From assembly GCA_964643885.1 (NCBI GenBank), contig CAZXUI010000007.1, positions 40,737 through 104,736 on the forward strand: 64,000 bases of DNA. The letters run 5' to 3'. Positions 15,045 to 24,105 of this stretch are shown here, one piece after another (position 1 is the stretch's first letter; every line of letters begins with the position of its first letter). The notes under the pieces were generated by a model. It was not told the origin of the DNA, ran no database searches, and saw only the letters and a list, made by a program, of their open reading frames with translations. A program made the position numbers and the translations under genes. Source of the DNA: CAADGL01 sp964643885 (GTDB lineage Bacteria > Planctomycetota > Phycisphaerae > UBA1845 > Fen-1342).

Positions 15045-16373
15045 TCAGGGCACCTTGGGCACGATGTCGACGGGCGCTCGCGGGCCGGCCGGCGGCGCGA
15101 CGCGCGGACCGTGGACGTCGTCGAATCGCAGGGCGCGGTTGTTGTTCGTATCGAGGATCAGGACGTGGCCGGCCGGGCCGGCCGCGACGCCGGTGGGGCC
15201 GAAGAGGCCGTCGGCGTCGGTGGCGAATTCCCCCAGGCCGTGATTGGGCGACTGGGCGAAGAAATCCCCGAGCTGGCCGAAGACCAGGTCAGGCACACCG
15301 TCCAGCGTGGGGCGGTCGTGGACGAGGACGCGGTGGTTGGCGGAGTCGGCGATGATCAGCCGGCCGCGGGTGTCGAAGGCGAGGTCGATCGGCAGGTGCA
15401 GGCCGGTCAGCAGCGAGACGCCGTCCGGGTCGTTGCTGAAGAGATCGGGCTGGCCAATGACGGCGTCGGCGATCGAATCGGCGAGCGGGTCGTCGAAGCG
15501 CAGCACGCGGTGGTTGTTCCAGTCGGCGACCCAGAGACGGCCGGCGGCGTCGCGGGCGATGCCGATCGGGTTGAACATGTTCTCCGGGTTGCAGCAGCAA
15601 CTGTCGTTGTTGTTGCCGTCGTTGTTCTTGGCGCGGGTGGTGAAGTCGCCGTACTGGCCGAAGACGCGGTCTGCGACGGGTGTGTTGCCGGTGACGTTCG
15701 TGTAATGCAGCACGCGACTGTTGCCGGAGTCGGCGATGTAGAGGTTGCTACCGCCGTAGACGATCACCCGGCCGGGGAAGAGCAGGCTGTCGGGCAGGGC
15801 GGTGTCGTTGCCGGCCATGCCCTGGCCGAGGTTCTCATCGCGCGAGACGAAGTCATACTGTCCGACGACGAGATCGGCATCGACGGGCGTGGCGTCGCTG
15901 AACGGGTCGTTGAATCTCAACACGCGGTGATTGAAGGCGTCGGCGACCCAGACGTGGCCGGCCGCGTCGACGAAGACACCCTGCGGCAGGAAGAATGTGC
16001 GGGCGCTGAGGCCGCCGTTGTTGGGCGCGCTGCTCTCGAAGTCCGGCTGGCCGAGGACGAAGTCGGCCGGCTGGCCGGTGGTGAAGGTCGCGGCGTCGGG
16101 CCAACTGAGCACGCGGTTGTTGTCCGGGTCGGAGACGTAAACCCGGCCGCTCGGCGCGAGCGCGATGTGGGCGGCGTTCGAGAGCGCGAGATTGTCGGCC
16201 GCGGGCAGTCCATCCGGCTGATTCGGCTGGTTGGAGGACAGATTCGGCTGGCCGAGCGCGGCGTCCGCCGTCGTGTCGCCCGGCTGGGCTGCCGCCGGCA
16301 GCGAGAGCCCCACGGTAGTGGCGATGATCGACCGCCATCGCCCGCGGACGGTCCGGATGCGTTCGCTGATCAT
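15045..16373 (-). CDS. Secreted NHL-repeat beta-propeller protein
   Basis: The product has 442 residues. A signal peptide ends at LPAAA before QPGD. At least five NHL-type blades follow, each with a variant of (R/H)xWVADxxNHRVLRF; clear examples are HVWVADAFNHRVLRFND, RLWVADWNNHRVLRFDD and RLIIADSANHRVLV. Interleaved GQPDL/GQYDF motifs repeat about every 60 residues. A CCC cluster sits near residue 270. The fold suggests an extracytoplasmic propeller that binds ligand or protein. The start at 16373 is supported by an upstream GAGGG. It is the promoter-proximal gene of the operon with the pseudopilin and GH172 genes. Confidence 0.85.
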   Translation of the reverse strand: MISERIRTVRGRWRSIIATTVGLSLPAAAQPGDTTADAALGQPNLSSNQPNQPDGLPAADNLALSNAAHIALAPSGRVYVSDPDNNRVLSWPDAATFTTGQPADFVLGQPDFESSAPNNGGLSARTFFLPQGVFVDAAGHVWVADAFNHRVLRFNDPFSDATPVDADLVVGQYDFVSRDENLGQGMAGNDTALPDSLLFPGRVIVYGGSNLYIADSGNSRVLHYTNVTGNTPVADRVFGQYGDFTTRAKNNDGNNNDSCCCNPENMFNPIGIARDAAGRLWVADWNNHRVLRFDDPLADSIADAVIGQPDLFSNDPDGVSLLTGLHLPIDLAFDTRGRLIIADSANHRVLVHDRPTLDGVPDLVFGQLGDFFAQSPNHGLGEFATDADGLFGPTGVAAGPAGHVLILDTNNNRALRFDDVHGPRVAPPAGPRAPVDIVPKVP

Positions 16374-16629
16374 GCTGCTTTGCCCTCTCGTCCGGCTCGC
16401 CGCTCGTGATTCGGCATGCCCTGAGTTCCCCGCCCGCGACCCCCAACCACGAGCACGATACAAGGGTCGAACCGTGCGTCAACGCCGACCGGACCGCGGC
16501 CGAGGCGGCCGTCGCGGGTATCATACGCGGGAAGCGGCTGATAAGTGGGGCATCGCGGCAGGGGTGAGGCGGTCTCGGCGTGCGGGAACGCCGGGCGGGG
16601 TTGCGCGTCCAATCATTCGGCGGCTGAGA

Positions 16630-17238
16630 TTGAGAGCCGGTGCGAGCGACAGTTCGACAAGCGATGAGAACCTGGTCGCGCGGGCGCGGGGGGGCGAGGT
16701 GAGCGCGTTCGGTGCGCTCGTGGAGCGTTACCAGGATCGCATCTTCAACACCTGCTACCGGCTTTGCCATCGGCACGCCGACGCGGAGGACCTGACGCAG
16801 ACCGTGTTTCTCAAGGCGTACGAGGCGCTGCCGCGGTTCGAGTCGCGCTCAGGCTTTTTCACCTGGCTCTATCGCATCGCCGTCAACCTCGTGCTGACGC
16901 AGCGGCGGCGGACGGCGCGGCACCGGCCGCTGTCGACGGACGCCGGGGATGAGGACCGGCCGGCACTGCGGCTGGTGGACGAGAGCGCGGACGGGCCGGA
17001 GGTCAGCGCGAGCGACGCCGAGCAGCTCGAGCGGCTGGCGGCAGCGCTGCGGGGGCTGGATGAGGAGTTTCGCGTGGCGCTGGTGTTGCGGGACATCGAA
17101 CAGATGGACTACGCGCAGATCGCGGAGGTGCTGGACGTGCCGGTGGGGACGGTCAAGAGCCGCATTCATCGCGGCCGGATGATGCTGCGTGGCGCCCTGA
17201 GCGGGGCGGAGAAGGAGCATGGACGCGTCGGAGCGTGA
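16630..17238 (+). CDS. ECF-type RNA polymerase sigma factor
   Basis: About 202 residues. Region 2 spans FGALVERYQDRIFNTCYRL to FFTWLYRIAVNLVLTQRRR and includes HADAEDLTQTVFLKAYE. Region 4 covers RVALVLRDIEQMDYAQIAEVLDVPVGTVKSRIHRG. It should direct RNA polymerase to a stress- or envelope-responsive regulon. The start is uncertain: no good ATG exists, the TTG at 16630 gives a typical N-terminus, and a GTG at 16564 would add 22 arginine-rich residues. The 3' end overlaps the anti-sigma gene by 20 bp, so the two are translationally coupled. Confidence 0.88.
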   Translation: MRAGASDSSTSDENLVARARGGEVSAFGALVERYQDRIFNTCYRLCHRHADAEDLTQTVFLKAYEALPRFESRSGFFTWLYRIAVNLVLTQRRRTARHRPLSTDAGDEDRPALRLVDESADGPEVSASDAEQLERLAAALRGLDEEFRVALVLRDIEQMDYAQIAEVLDVPVGTVKSRIHRGRMMLRGALSGAEKEHGRVGA

Positions 17239-19015
17239 GGAACTGATCGCCGATCTGTCGGCCTATCTCGACGGCGAGCTGGACGAGGCCCGCCGGGCGG
17301 AGGTCGATGCGCTGCTGCGCGAGTCGGAGCCGGCCCGCGCGCTGCTGGCGGAGCTGAAGTCCGTCTCGCGCGGGCTGGCGGCGCTGCCCAGAATGCGCGC
17401 CCCGCGGCGGGTGGCGGAGCGGATCGACGGCGAGCTGCGGCGGCGGGCGCTGCGGATGCGCGATGCGGCGGGTCTGCTGCGGCTGGGAGTGCGGCTGACG
17501 GGGGCGGCGGCGCTGATCGCCGTGGGGGTTTTCGTGGGGCGGTTTTCGCTGCAACCGGAGGGGGCGGGGCCTGCGGCCGCGCCGCTGGTGGATGCGTTGC
17601 AGGCGCCGGAGTTCGCCCGCTCCGAGCCGCGGATTGTCTCGAAGGAGCTCGATACGGCACGCGACGGGTTCGAAGGGAAGGGCGCCGGGCCGGTGGATCG
17701 ACTGGCGGGAGTCACATCGGCGGACGAGCTCTCGCCGGCAGAAGACCGCGCGGCGGTCGCGCCGGCGGATGGCGACGTTCGAATCGTCGATGCGAACACG
17801 GATAGCGCGACGCTGGGCGAGGAGACGCGGCTCGGATTCGCGGGCACTGCGGGCGAGACGGACGCGCCGTCGGCCCCGGCTGAAACCGACGAGAGCGGTG
17901 AAGGCCGATGGGTGATTATGCCTGATGTGGGGATCGCCTACACCACGGTGACGACGCCGCCGGTCAGCATGCGGGCGAGTTATGCTCTGGCCGAACCGCC
18001 GCCGCGCGAGGTGTTGGTGCTCGTCCATCCCCAAACGAGCGAACAATACCGCTCAGCGGTCGGGCGGGTACGCGAGGCCGGCGTCGGCACCAGCTTCGGA
18101 GTCGATTTCGCGCTGGCCGGCGAATTGAGCATCGGCCGCCGAGTAGAGGCTGATCGGGCCGGCGAGTCCTCCTTCTCCGACGCTGTCGTCTATGCGTTCG
18201 ACAGGCACGTCTCGACTTCGCAGCTCGAGCGCACGATCGAGCAGTTGCACTCGGCCGTGCAGACGGACGTGTACGTCGAGCTCTATTCCGATATGCGCAG
18301 CGGCTACGCGTTCGGGCCGCCGAGCTGGGCGCAGCCGACGGAAGGCCGGGAATCGACGATTGCCGAAGGTGTGGCAGCGAATAAGCCCCAGCGTGAGACG
18401 GAGGAAGCGGGGGAGTCGCCCGAGTTGGCGGCGCCCGCTGCGGACGATCGCCCGCCAGTGCCCGGCGCAGCCGATCGCGCAGGCGTGCGGCGAGGGGTGT
18501 TCGATGCGCCAGCGGCAGAGAAGCGCAAGTCGTCGACGGACGCGAGAGGCGGCGGCCGAGGGAATTTGGAAGAAGGGCAGGAGCGGCTCCGCCAGCAGGT
18601 AGCGTCTCAGCCGGCACGCCCGGACGCGGGGGCCGGCCGCGCGGGAGAGGGCGGCATTGGGGAGCAGCTCGCCAGGGAGGGACGCGAGCGGGGACGGCGA
18701 TTCGATCACACAGCTCGCCGGGCGCCGACGCTGCCGCCGCCGGGATTCGTGGGACCGCCAGCGGAGCGGGAATCTGCTCCGGCCGGAGCGGCGAGCGTTG
18801 GCGGCGCATTCGCACCGGCGCCGTCGTCCCAGCCGATGGCCGGACTGCCGGTGACCACGACCCGGGGGCCGGATGAACCGCTCGTTCGGCTGCGGGTGAT
18901 CATCCTGCCGCCGGTGTCGCTCACGCTGCCCGCGCCCGCGGCGCAGCGGATTCCGTCGACCCAGCCGGCGGCGACGCAGCCTTCGCCGCCTGAGAGAGCT
19001 CCGCCCCGGCCGTGA
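17219..19015 (+). CDS. Membrane-anchored anti-sigma factor with long extracytoplasmic domain
   Basis: The product has 598 residues. The first 40 (LSAYLDGELDEARRAEVDALL) match the helical anti-sigma domain, but the HxxxCxxC zinc ligands are absent, so this is a zinc-less ASD. One transmembrane helix lies near residues 97-115 (GAAALIAVGVFVGRFSL). The remaining 480 residues are predicted extracytoplasmic, with a structured part around 200-380 and a long Pro/Arg/Ala-rich linker at the end. GGAGAAGGAGC precedes the ATG at 17219. Overlap with the sigma gene makes it the cognate inhibitor; the large outer domain is the likely sensor. Confidence 0.8.
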   Translation: MDASEREELIADLSAYLDGELDEARRAEVDALLRESEPARALLAELKSVSRGLAALPRMRAPRRVAERIDGELRRRALRMRDAAGLLRLGVRLTGAAALIAVGVFVGRFSLQPEGAGPAAAPLVDALQAPEFARSEPRIVSKELDTARDGFEGKGAGPVDRLAGVTSADELSPAEDRAAVAPADGDVRIVDANTDSATLGEETRLGFAGTAGETDAPSAPAETDESGEGRWVIMPDVGIAYTTVTTPPVSMRASYALAEPPPREVLVLVHPQTSEQYRSAVGRVREAGVGTSFGVDFALAGELSIGRRVEADRAGESSFSDAVVYAFDRHVSTSQLERTIEQLHSAVQTDVYVELYSDMRSGYAFGPPSWAQPTEGRESTIAEGVAANKPQRETEEAGESPELAAPAADDRPPVPGAADRAGVRRGVFDAPAAEKRKSSTDARGGGRGNLEEGQERLRQQVASQPARPDAGAGRAGEGGIGEQLAREGRERGRRFDHTARRAPTLPPPGFVGPPAERESAPAGAASVGGAFAPAPSSQPMAGLPVTTTRGPDEPLVRLRVIILPPVSLTLPAPAAQRIPSTQPAATQPSPPERAPPRP

Positions 19016-19199
19016 ACCGCGGCCGCCCGTCGCGGCGGGCGCAATCCGCAAGTAGACTGACAGACGTGGGCATCGTGGCGCTGCGTCGCGAACCCCGCGC
19101 CCCTGGCCCCCGAGGCGCTGCTGGGGAGAAGCGTCGGTGGCGCGGCCGGGGGGGGACGCCCGCCGCACAGCGCTTGATCAGGGCAAGGAGCCGACGAGC

Positions 19200-20396
19200 A
19201 TGACCACGCTGGAAAAGACGCTGGAATCCGAGCTGCACGAGCTGCGCGAGACGCGGCAGTACAAGCAGGCGAACGAGCTACAGGCGCCGCAGGGGCCGCG
19301 GACGCGGATGGATGGCCGGCCGGTAATCAACCTGTCGAGCAATAATTACCTGGCGCTGGCGAACCACCCGCAGGTGACGGCGGCCGGGCGCGAGGCGATC
19401 GAGAAGTTCGGCCTGGGCACGGCGAGCGTGCGCTTCATCTGCGGCACGATGAGCTGCCACCTGGAGCTGGAGCGGAAGATCTGCGAGTTCATCGGCTGTC
19501 AGGCGGCGACGACGTACATCAGTTGCTGGGACGCGAACGTGGGGGTCATGCCGACGCTGTGCCCGACGCCGCAGGATGCGATCTTCTCCGACGCGCTGAA
19601 TCACGCGAGCATCATCGATGCGATCCGGCTGAGCAAGGCGCAGCGCTTCATCTACAAGCACCGCGACCTGGCGGAGCTGGAGCGGATGCTCTCATCGCCT
19701 GAGGCGCGGGCGAGCCGCAACCGGCTGATCATCACGGACGGCGTATTCAGCATGGAGGGCGACATCGCGGACCTTCCGGCGCTCAAGGAGCTGGCCAATA
19801 AGCACGACGCGCTGCTGGTCGTCGACGAGTCTCATGCGACGGGCGTGCTGGGTGAGACGGGCCGCGGGACGGCGGAGCACTTCGGCGTGCTGGGCGAGGG
19901 GACCGTGCAGACGAGCACGCTGGGCAAGGCACTGGGCGGAGCGTGCGGCGGATATGTGGCCGGCTCGAAGGTCGTATGCGACTATCTCGTGCAGAAGTCG
20001 CGGACGCAGCTCTTCAGCAATGCGCTGCCGCCGAGCGTGTGCTACGGCTCGATGGCGGCGATCGACGTTCTGATGAAGGAGGGCCAGACGCTGCTCAAGC
20101 GGCTGCGCGACAACACGGCGCACTTCCGCGCGGGCGTCAAAGAGCTGGGGCTCAAGAGCATCGACGGCGTGACGCCGATCGTGCCGGTAATGGTCGGCGA
20201 GACGGCGACGGCGATCGCGATGCAGAAGGCCTTGCTCGAGCAGGGCGTGTTCGTCAGCGGCTTCGGCTACCCGGTGGTGCCCAAGGGCGAGGCGCGGCTG
20301 CGCTGCCAGATTTCGGCCGGCCATACGCGCGCGGACCTGGACGAGTGCCTGGCGGCGTTTCGCAAGGTGGCCGAGAAGTTCCCCGAGTGCCGCTGA
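19200..20396 (+). CDS. kbl: 2-amino-3-ketobutyrate CoA ligase (glycine C-acetyltransferase)
   Basis: The 398 residues match E. coli Kbl length. Shared signatures are SSNNYLALANHP, GTASVRFICGTM, DALNHASIIDAIRL, VVDESHATGVLGE and STLGKALGGACGGY, where K243 is the PLP lysine. Substrate-specific similarity to Kbl is clear in FVSGFGYPVVPKGEARLR. It cleaves 2-amino-3-ketobutyrate with CoA to glycine and acetyl-CoA in threonine breakdown, or runs in reverse. Paralogues in the alpha-oxoamine synthase family (BioF, serine palmitoyltransferase) fit less well. AAGGAG precedes the ATG. No threonine dehydrogenase gene is adjacent. Confidence 0.93.
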   Translation: MTTLEKTLESELHELRETRQYKQANELQAPQGPRTRMDGRPVINLSSNNYLALANHPQVTAAGREAIEKFGLGTASVRFICGTMSCHLELERKICEFIGCQAATTYISCWDANVGVMPTLCPTPQDAIFSDALNHASIIDAIRLSKAQRFIYKHRDLAELERMLSSPEARASRNRLIITDGVFSMEGDIADLPALKELANKHDALLVVDESHATGVLGETGRGTAEHFGVLGEGTVQTSTLGKALGGACGGYVAGSKVVCDYLVQKSRTQLFSNALPPSVCYGSMAAIDVLMKEGQTLLKRLRDNTAHFRAGVKELGLKSIDGVTPIVPVMVGETATAIAMQKALLEQGVFVSGFGYPVVPKGEARLRCQISAGHTRADLDECLAAFRKVAEKFPECR

Positions 20397-20556
20397 GCGG
20401 TCCATTCAGGACGGGCGGCGGGGGCAATAGGTGCGCGTCGAGGTTGCGGCCGGGGCGTCGCGGGCGGCCGCGCCCGCGGGCGTAAGGCCCTGTTCGCACA
20501 CGAGTTGCGCCGCGGACGGCGAGACTCGATCCGGAATAATCCTCAGGCGGGGGAAT

Positions 20557-20585
20557 TTGACGCAGCGCCGCATCCGAGCTATACT
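20557..20585 (+). promoter_or_regulatory. Sigma-70 promoter of the cold-shock gene
   Basis: TTGACG at 20557-20562 and TATACT at 20580-20585 are separated by exactly 17 nt. The predicted start near 20592 leaves a leader of about 107 nt before the cold-shock ATG. Such a long leader is typical of cspA-type genes, where the mRNA structure itself responds to temperature. Confidence 0.7.
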
Positions 20586-20698
20586 GCTGTCAAATACAGG
20601 GTGCACATCTGGTGCTTACAAGCCTCATTGGATGAAGCAGCGGTGTTTCGAGTGTGGTCCGCCGGACCGTGCCACCTGTATGTACAGAGGTTGCAGTA

Positions 20699-20899
20699 AT
20701 GTCCAAGGGTACCGTCAAGTGGTTCAATGACACGAAGGGCTTCGGCTTCATTCGCAGTGAGGATGGGCAGGACGTCTTCGTGCACCAGAGCGAGATCAAG
20801 GCCGAGGGCTTCCGGACTCTGCCGGAAGGCGCGACCGTCGAGTTCACGGTGCAGCAGGGTCCGAAGGGCCCCAAGGCTGTGGGCGTGAAGGTCGTCTAG
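20699..20899 (+). CDS. cspA: Cold-shock domain protein
   Basis: This is a 66-residue single cold-shock domain. RNP1 is KGFGFIRS and RNP2 is VFVHQS, within the canonical start MSKGTVKWFNDTKGFGF. Such proteins bind single-stranded RNA or DNA and melt mRNA structure. The gene is monocistronic, with a strong promoter upstream, a leader of about 107 nt and a strong terminator just downstream. Family length and all aromatic RNA-binding positions appear normal. Confidence 0.96.
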   Translation: MSKGTVKWFNDTKGFGFIRSEDGQDVFVHQSEIKAEGFRTLPEGATVEFTVQQGPKGPKAVGVKVV

Positions 20900-20931
20900 T
20901 CCGCCCAGCGGCCGATTCCTAGAGCCACGAG

Positions 20932-20971
20932 CGCGGCGCCGGCGAGTTTCTCACCGGCGCCGCGTTTTTTT
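20932..20971 (+). terminator. Rho-independent terminator after the cold-shock gene
   Basis: An 11-bp GC stem (20932-20942 with 20954-20964) closes a loop that can form a further small GAG/CTC stem. It is followed immediately by seven T residues at 20965-20971. It lies 33 bp after the stop codon. Confidence 0.9.
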
Positions 20972-21125
20972 GCGCCGCCGGCGCGGGCGATTGACGGCCG
21001 GCGGGCCGGGCCGGCGGGCGCATTTCCCGATCGGCCGGGGTAAGCTTCGGCGTCTGAATCGTGGCCGGGCCGGCATCGTTCGCTCTGCCGACAGTCCGAA
21101 GCACCCGCTCGAAAGGAGAACCAGC

Positions 21126-22523
21126 GTGTCCCCAGTGCATCGAGTACGTCCGACCGTGGCCGGCATTCTCGCGGTGCTCAGCCTGGCGGGCGCGGTTTTC
21201 GGCGGCGAGCCGCCGCACGGCTCCGACTGGCCGCAGTTCCGCGGCGCGTATGCCTCGGGCATCGGCGACGGCGTCGCGCTGCCGGGCAGGTGGGACGTAG
21301 CGGGCGGCGAGAACATCGCCTGGAAGACGCCGATCCCGGGACTGGCGCACTCGTCACCGATCGTGGTCGGCGACAAGGTTTTCGTGACGACGGCGGTGCC
21401 GGCCGGCGGCGAGGCGGAGCTGAAGGTCGGGCTGTACGGCGCCGGCGACTCGGCCGACGACATGGTCGAGCACGCCTGGAAGCTCTATTGCCTGGATGCG
21501 GCCAGCGGGCGGATCGTCTGGGAGCGGACCTGCGTGCAGGGCGTGCCGCGCTTCAAGCGGCATACGAAGGCGACGCACTGCAACCCGACGCCGGCGAGCG
21601 ACGGGACGTACGTCGTCGCGCATTTCGGCACGGAGGGGCTGTTCTGCTACACGGTCGAGGGGGAGCTGAAGTGGAAGAAGGATCTGGGGCCGCTGGACGT
21701 GGGGCCGCACAACGGGCCGGGGCTCGAGTGGGGCTTTGCCAGCTCGCCGATTCTCGTCGACGGCCGCGTGGTGGTGCAGTGCGACGTGAAGCAGGAGCCG
21801 TTTCTGGCGGCGTTCGATGCGGCCGACGGGCGGCAGTTGTGGCGCGTCGCGCGGGGCGATGTGCCGGGCTGGTGCACGCCGACGGCGCTGCGCACGCCGG
21901 ACGGCTGGCAGGTGATCACGAACGGCTGCCGCGAGATCGGCGGGTACGATCTGGCCGACGGGAAGCGCATTTGGAGCCTGTCGGGCGGCGGCGGGATTCC
22001 GGTGCCGGCGCCGGTCGTGGCGGACGGATTGATCTACCTGACCAGCAACCACCAGCCGCTGCGTGACGGCGATCCGCGCAAGCCGATCTTCGTGGTTCGG
22101 GCGAGCGCCCGCGGCGAGCTTGCGATACCGGAAAAGGACGAATCGAACGAGCACGTCGCCTGGATGAAGTCGAACCGCGGCAACTACATGCAGACGCCGC
22201 TGGTGTACCAGGGCGTGGCGTACTTCTGCTACGACAACGGCATTCTCACGGCGTATGACGCCAGGAGCGGGGAGCAGCTATTCCGCGAGCGGCTCGGCGG
22301 CGGGCAGACGGGCTTTACGGCGTCGGCGGTGGCGGGCGACGGGAAGGTCTATTTCACGAGCGAAGAGGGGGCGATTCACGTGCTCAAGGCCGGGAGGACC
22401 TTCGAGCCGATCGGCGTGAATGAGATGGGGGAGATCTGCATGGCGACGCCGGCGATCTCGCACGGGAGGATTCTGATCCGGACGCAGAAGCAGGTGGTGT
22501 GCATCGAGGATCGCACGCGATAG
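21126..22523 (+). CDS. Secreted PQQ-like beta-propeller protein
   Basis: About 465 residues starting at a GTG (21126) with AAAGGAG at ideal spacing. A signal peptide (VRPTVAGILAVLSLAGAVFGG) precedes DWPQFRG, the usual opening of planctomycete PQQ-like propellers. Blades show the recurring pattern of SSPIVVGDKVFV, LYCLDAASGRIVWER, LAAFDAADGRQLWRV and LTAYDARSGEQLFRE. PQQ-binding residues are not evident, so it is more likely a structural or binding propeller than a quinoprotein dehydrogenase. It lies alone between the cold-shock terminator and a convergent PDZ gene. Confidence 0.88.
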   Translation: MSPVHRVRPTVAGILAVLSLAGAVFGGEPPHGSDWPQFRGAYASGIGDGVALPGRWDVAGGENIAWKTPIPGLAHSSPIVVGDKVFVTTAVPAGGEAELKVGLYGAGDSADDMVEHAWKLYCLDAASGRIVWERTCVQGVPRFKRHTKATHCNPTPASDGTYVVAHFGTEGLFCYTVEGELKWKKDLGPLDVGPHNGPGLEWGFASSPILVDGRVVVQCDVKQEPFLAAFDAADGRQLWRVARGDVPGWCTPTALRTPDGWQVITNGCREIGGYDLADGKRIWSLSGGGGIPVPAPVVADGLIYLTSNHQPLRDGDPRKPIFVVRASARGELAIPEKDESNEHVAWMKSNRGNYMQTPLVYQGVAYFCYDNGILTAYDARSGEQLFRERLGGGQTGFTASAVAGDGKVYFTSEEGAIHVLKAGRTFEPIGVNEMGEICMATPAISHGRILIRTQKQVVCIEDRTR

Positions 22524-22576
22524 GGGGGCGGGAGCTGGTCAGTTCTGCGCGCGGGACGCCGGGGCTGCCGGATTGA

Positions 22577-22628
22577 GGCGGGCGCCGAGGCCCGCCCCAC
22601 TGGGGATGATCCGAGCCGCGCGGCTCGG
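22577..22628. repeat. Intergenic hairpins between convergent genes
   Basis: A 7-bp stem GGCGGGC/GCCCGCC (22577-22596) is followed by the perfect 18-bp palindrome CCGAGCCGCGCGGCTCGG (22611-22628). The second belongs to the GATCCGAGCCGCG repeat family seen elsewhere in this window. There is no T tract, so any terminator role for the convergent PQQ and PDZ genes would be indirect. Confidence 0.5.
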
Positions 22629-22657
22629 TGCGGACGGACAGACGCTCGCAGACCGGC

Positions 22658-23965
22658 TCAGGCCGCCCGGGCAACCGCGACAGCCGGCGCGGACCGGCTG
22701 CTGCGATCCACCTCGTCGCGCTCGATGAACTCGCGGAACTCTTCGTACAGCTCCGGCTCGCGCTGGCGGAAATCCTCAGCGCTCTCGAACTCGAACGACT
22801 GGCGCTCGCCGTTGCGATCGATCTGAAGCCGAATCCGCCCCTCGTCGTCGATCTCGATGTTCACGTTGCGCGTCACGGTCCGGTCGCCTTCCGACGACTG
22901 CTCGGCCCGCCGCAGCAGCCGCTCGGCCTGGCGGCGCGCCCCCTCGGCCGGCTGCTCGGTCTGGTCCACCTGCCGGCGGGTCTCCTCCCGCAGGCGCCGC
23001 AGCGACTCCTCCAACTCGCGCCGCCAGTCATCCTGCCGCTGCTGGAGGCGGCCCATCGACGGCGGCACGGTGAACATACGCCGCGCCTTGTAGCCCGTGA
23101 AGCGGCGATAGGCGCGGTATGCGTCCGCGTCCTTCTCCTGAAGCTCATCCACGCTCTGGTACGTCGCCGTCGATTCGTTGCCCTGCTCGTCCGTCCGCGT
23201 CACTTCGATCGTTCCGTCCGGCCGGCGATGAATCGCCATCGCCCGGCCGTCCTCGTCGACGCGGATGCGGATGTCCACCTGCGAATCGGACTCGATCTCG
23301 GGGAAAAAGAACATGCCGCCGGAGGGGTCGTCCGGGTCCACGTCGATCCAGAGCCGCAGCGGGTCGCGCTGGAAGAGCTGGATGTCATCCAGCCAGCGGC
23401 GCCAGGCCGGGCCGCCCTGCTCGAGCATCTCGCCGAGCGGCGCGGGCATGTCGCGCAGGCGCCCCAGCGGCTCGAAGATCCAGTTGCCCTGCGGGTCGCG
23501 CTTCAGCACGTGCCCGAAATAACGCGTCGCGTCGTCGACGACCTGCGGCTCTTCGTACTTGTACTCGAAGCTCTCGTCGGCCGGGCGAGCCGTCGGCGTG
23601 ACACTGACGCGCGTCTCGCGCCCGCCGCGAATGAGCACGACCTCGGCCGGCTTGCCTTCGCCGGTCTCCATGATCGCGCCGACGAGGTCCTCCATCGACT
23701 CGACCGGCTGGCCCGCGAATTCGACGATCACGTCGTAGCGGTCCAGGCCGGCCTGGTCGGCCGGGCTGCCGGCGACCACGTTCGCGACCATCAGTCCCTT
23801 GCGGTCCAGATGAGCGGCCAGCGGCTCGGGCACCTCCGTCATCCGCACGCCGATCCACACGCCCGATGGCGCCGGCGGGGCGGCTTTGCCCGTCCAATCC
23901 GGGAACGCGGCCGCGGCCGAGACACCCACGATCATCAAGCTTACGCACATTACGAGCCGGAACAT
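22658..23965 (-). CDS. Secreted PDZ-domain protein with C-terminal coiled coil
   Basis: The product has 435 residues. A signal peptide (MFRLVMCVSLMIVGVSAAAA) is followed by a PDZ domain over about residues 35-105 (GLMVANVVAGSPADQAGLDRYDVIVEFAGQ, located only). No protease domain is present. Residues about 300-390 are highly charged and probably coiled coil (RREKELEE-like heptads around RRLREETRRQVDQTEQ). Acidic/arginine-rich repeats continue to the end. AAGGAG precedes the ATG at 23965. It lies 140 bp downstream of an ECF sigma/anti-sigma pair on the same strand and may be part of that module. Confidence 0.82.
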   Translation of the reverse strand: MFRLVMCVSLMIVGVSAAAAFPDWTGKAAPPAPSGVWIGVRMTEVPEPLAAHLDRKGLMVANVVAGSPADQAGLDRYDVIVEFAGQPVESMEDLVGAIMETGEGKPAEVVLIRGGRETRVSVTPTARPADESFEYKYEEPQVVDDATRYFGHVLKRDPQGNWIFEPLGRLRDMPAPLGEMLEQGGPAWRRWLDDIQLFQRDPLRLWIDVDPDDPSGGMFFFPEIESDSQVDIRIRVDEDGRAMAIHRRPDGTIEVTRTDEQGNESTATYQSVDELQEKDADAYRAYRRFTGYKARRMFTVPPSMGRLQQRQDDWRRELEESLRRLREETRRQVDQTEQPAEGARRQAERLLRRAEQSSEGDRTVTRNVNIEIDDEGRIRLQIDRNGERQSFEFESAEDFRQREPELYEEFREFIERDEVDRSSRSAPAVAVARAA

Positions 23966-24105
23966 GGCGAGATACTCCTTGTGCACTTTCCGACCGAAAC
24001 TTCCTGCCGGCATCCGCTGACGACAACGCCGCACGCCGGCGAGCGGCATCGCCCGCACGCTCCGTGCCGCCACAGGTCTCGACGTATCAGACGTACGAGA
24101 GCCGC

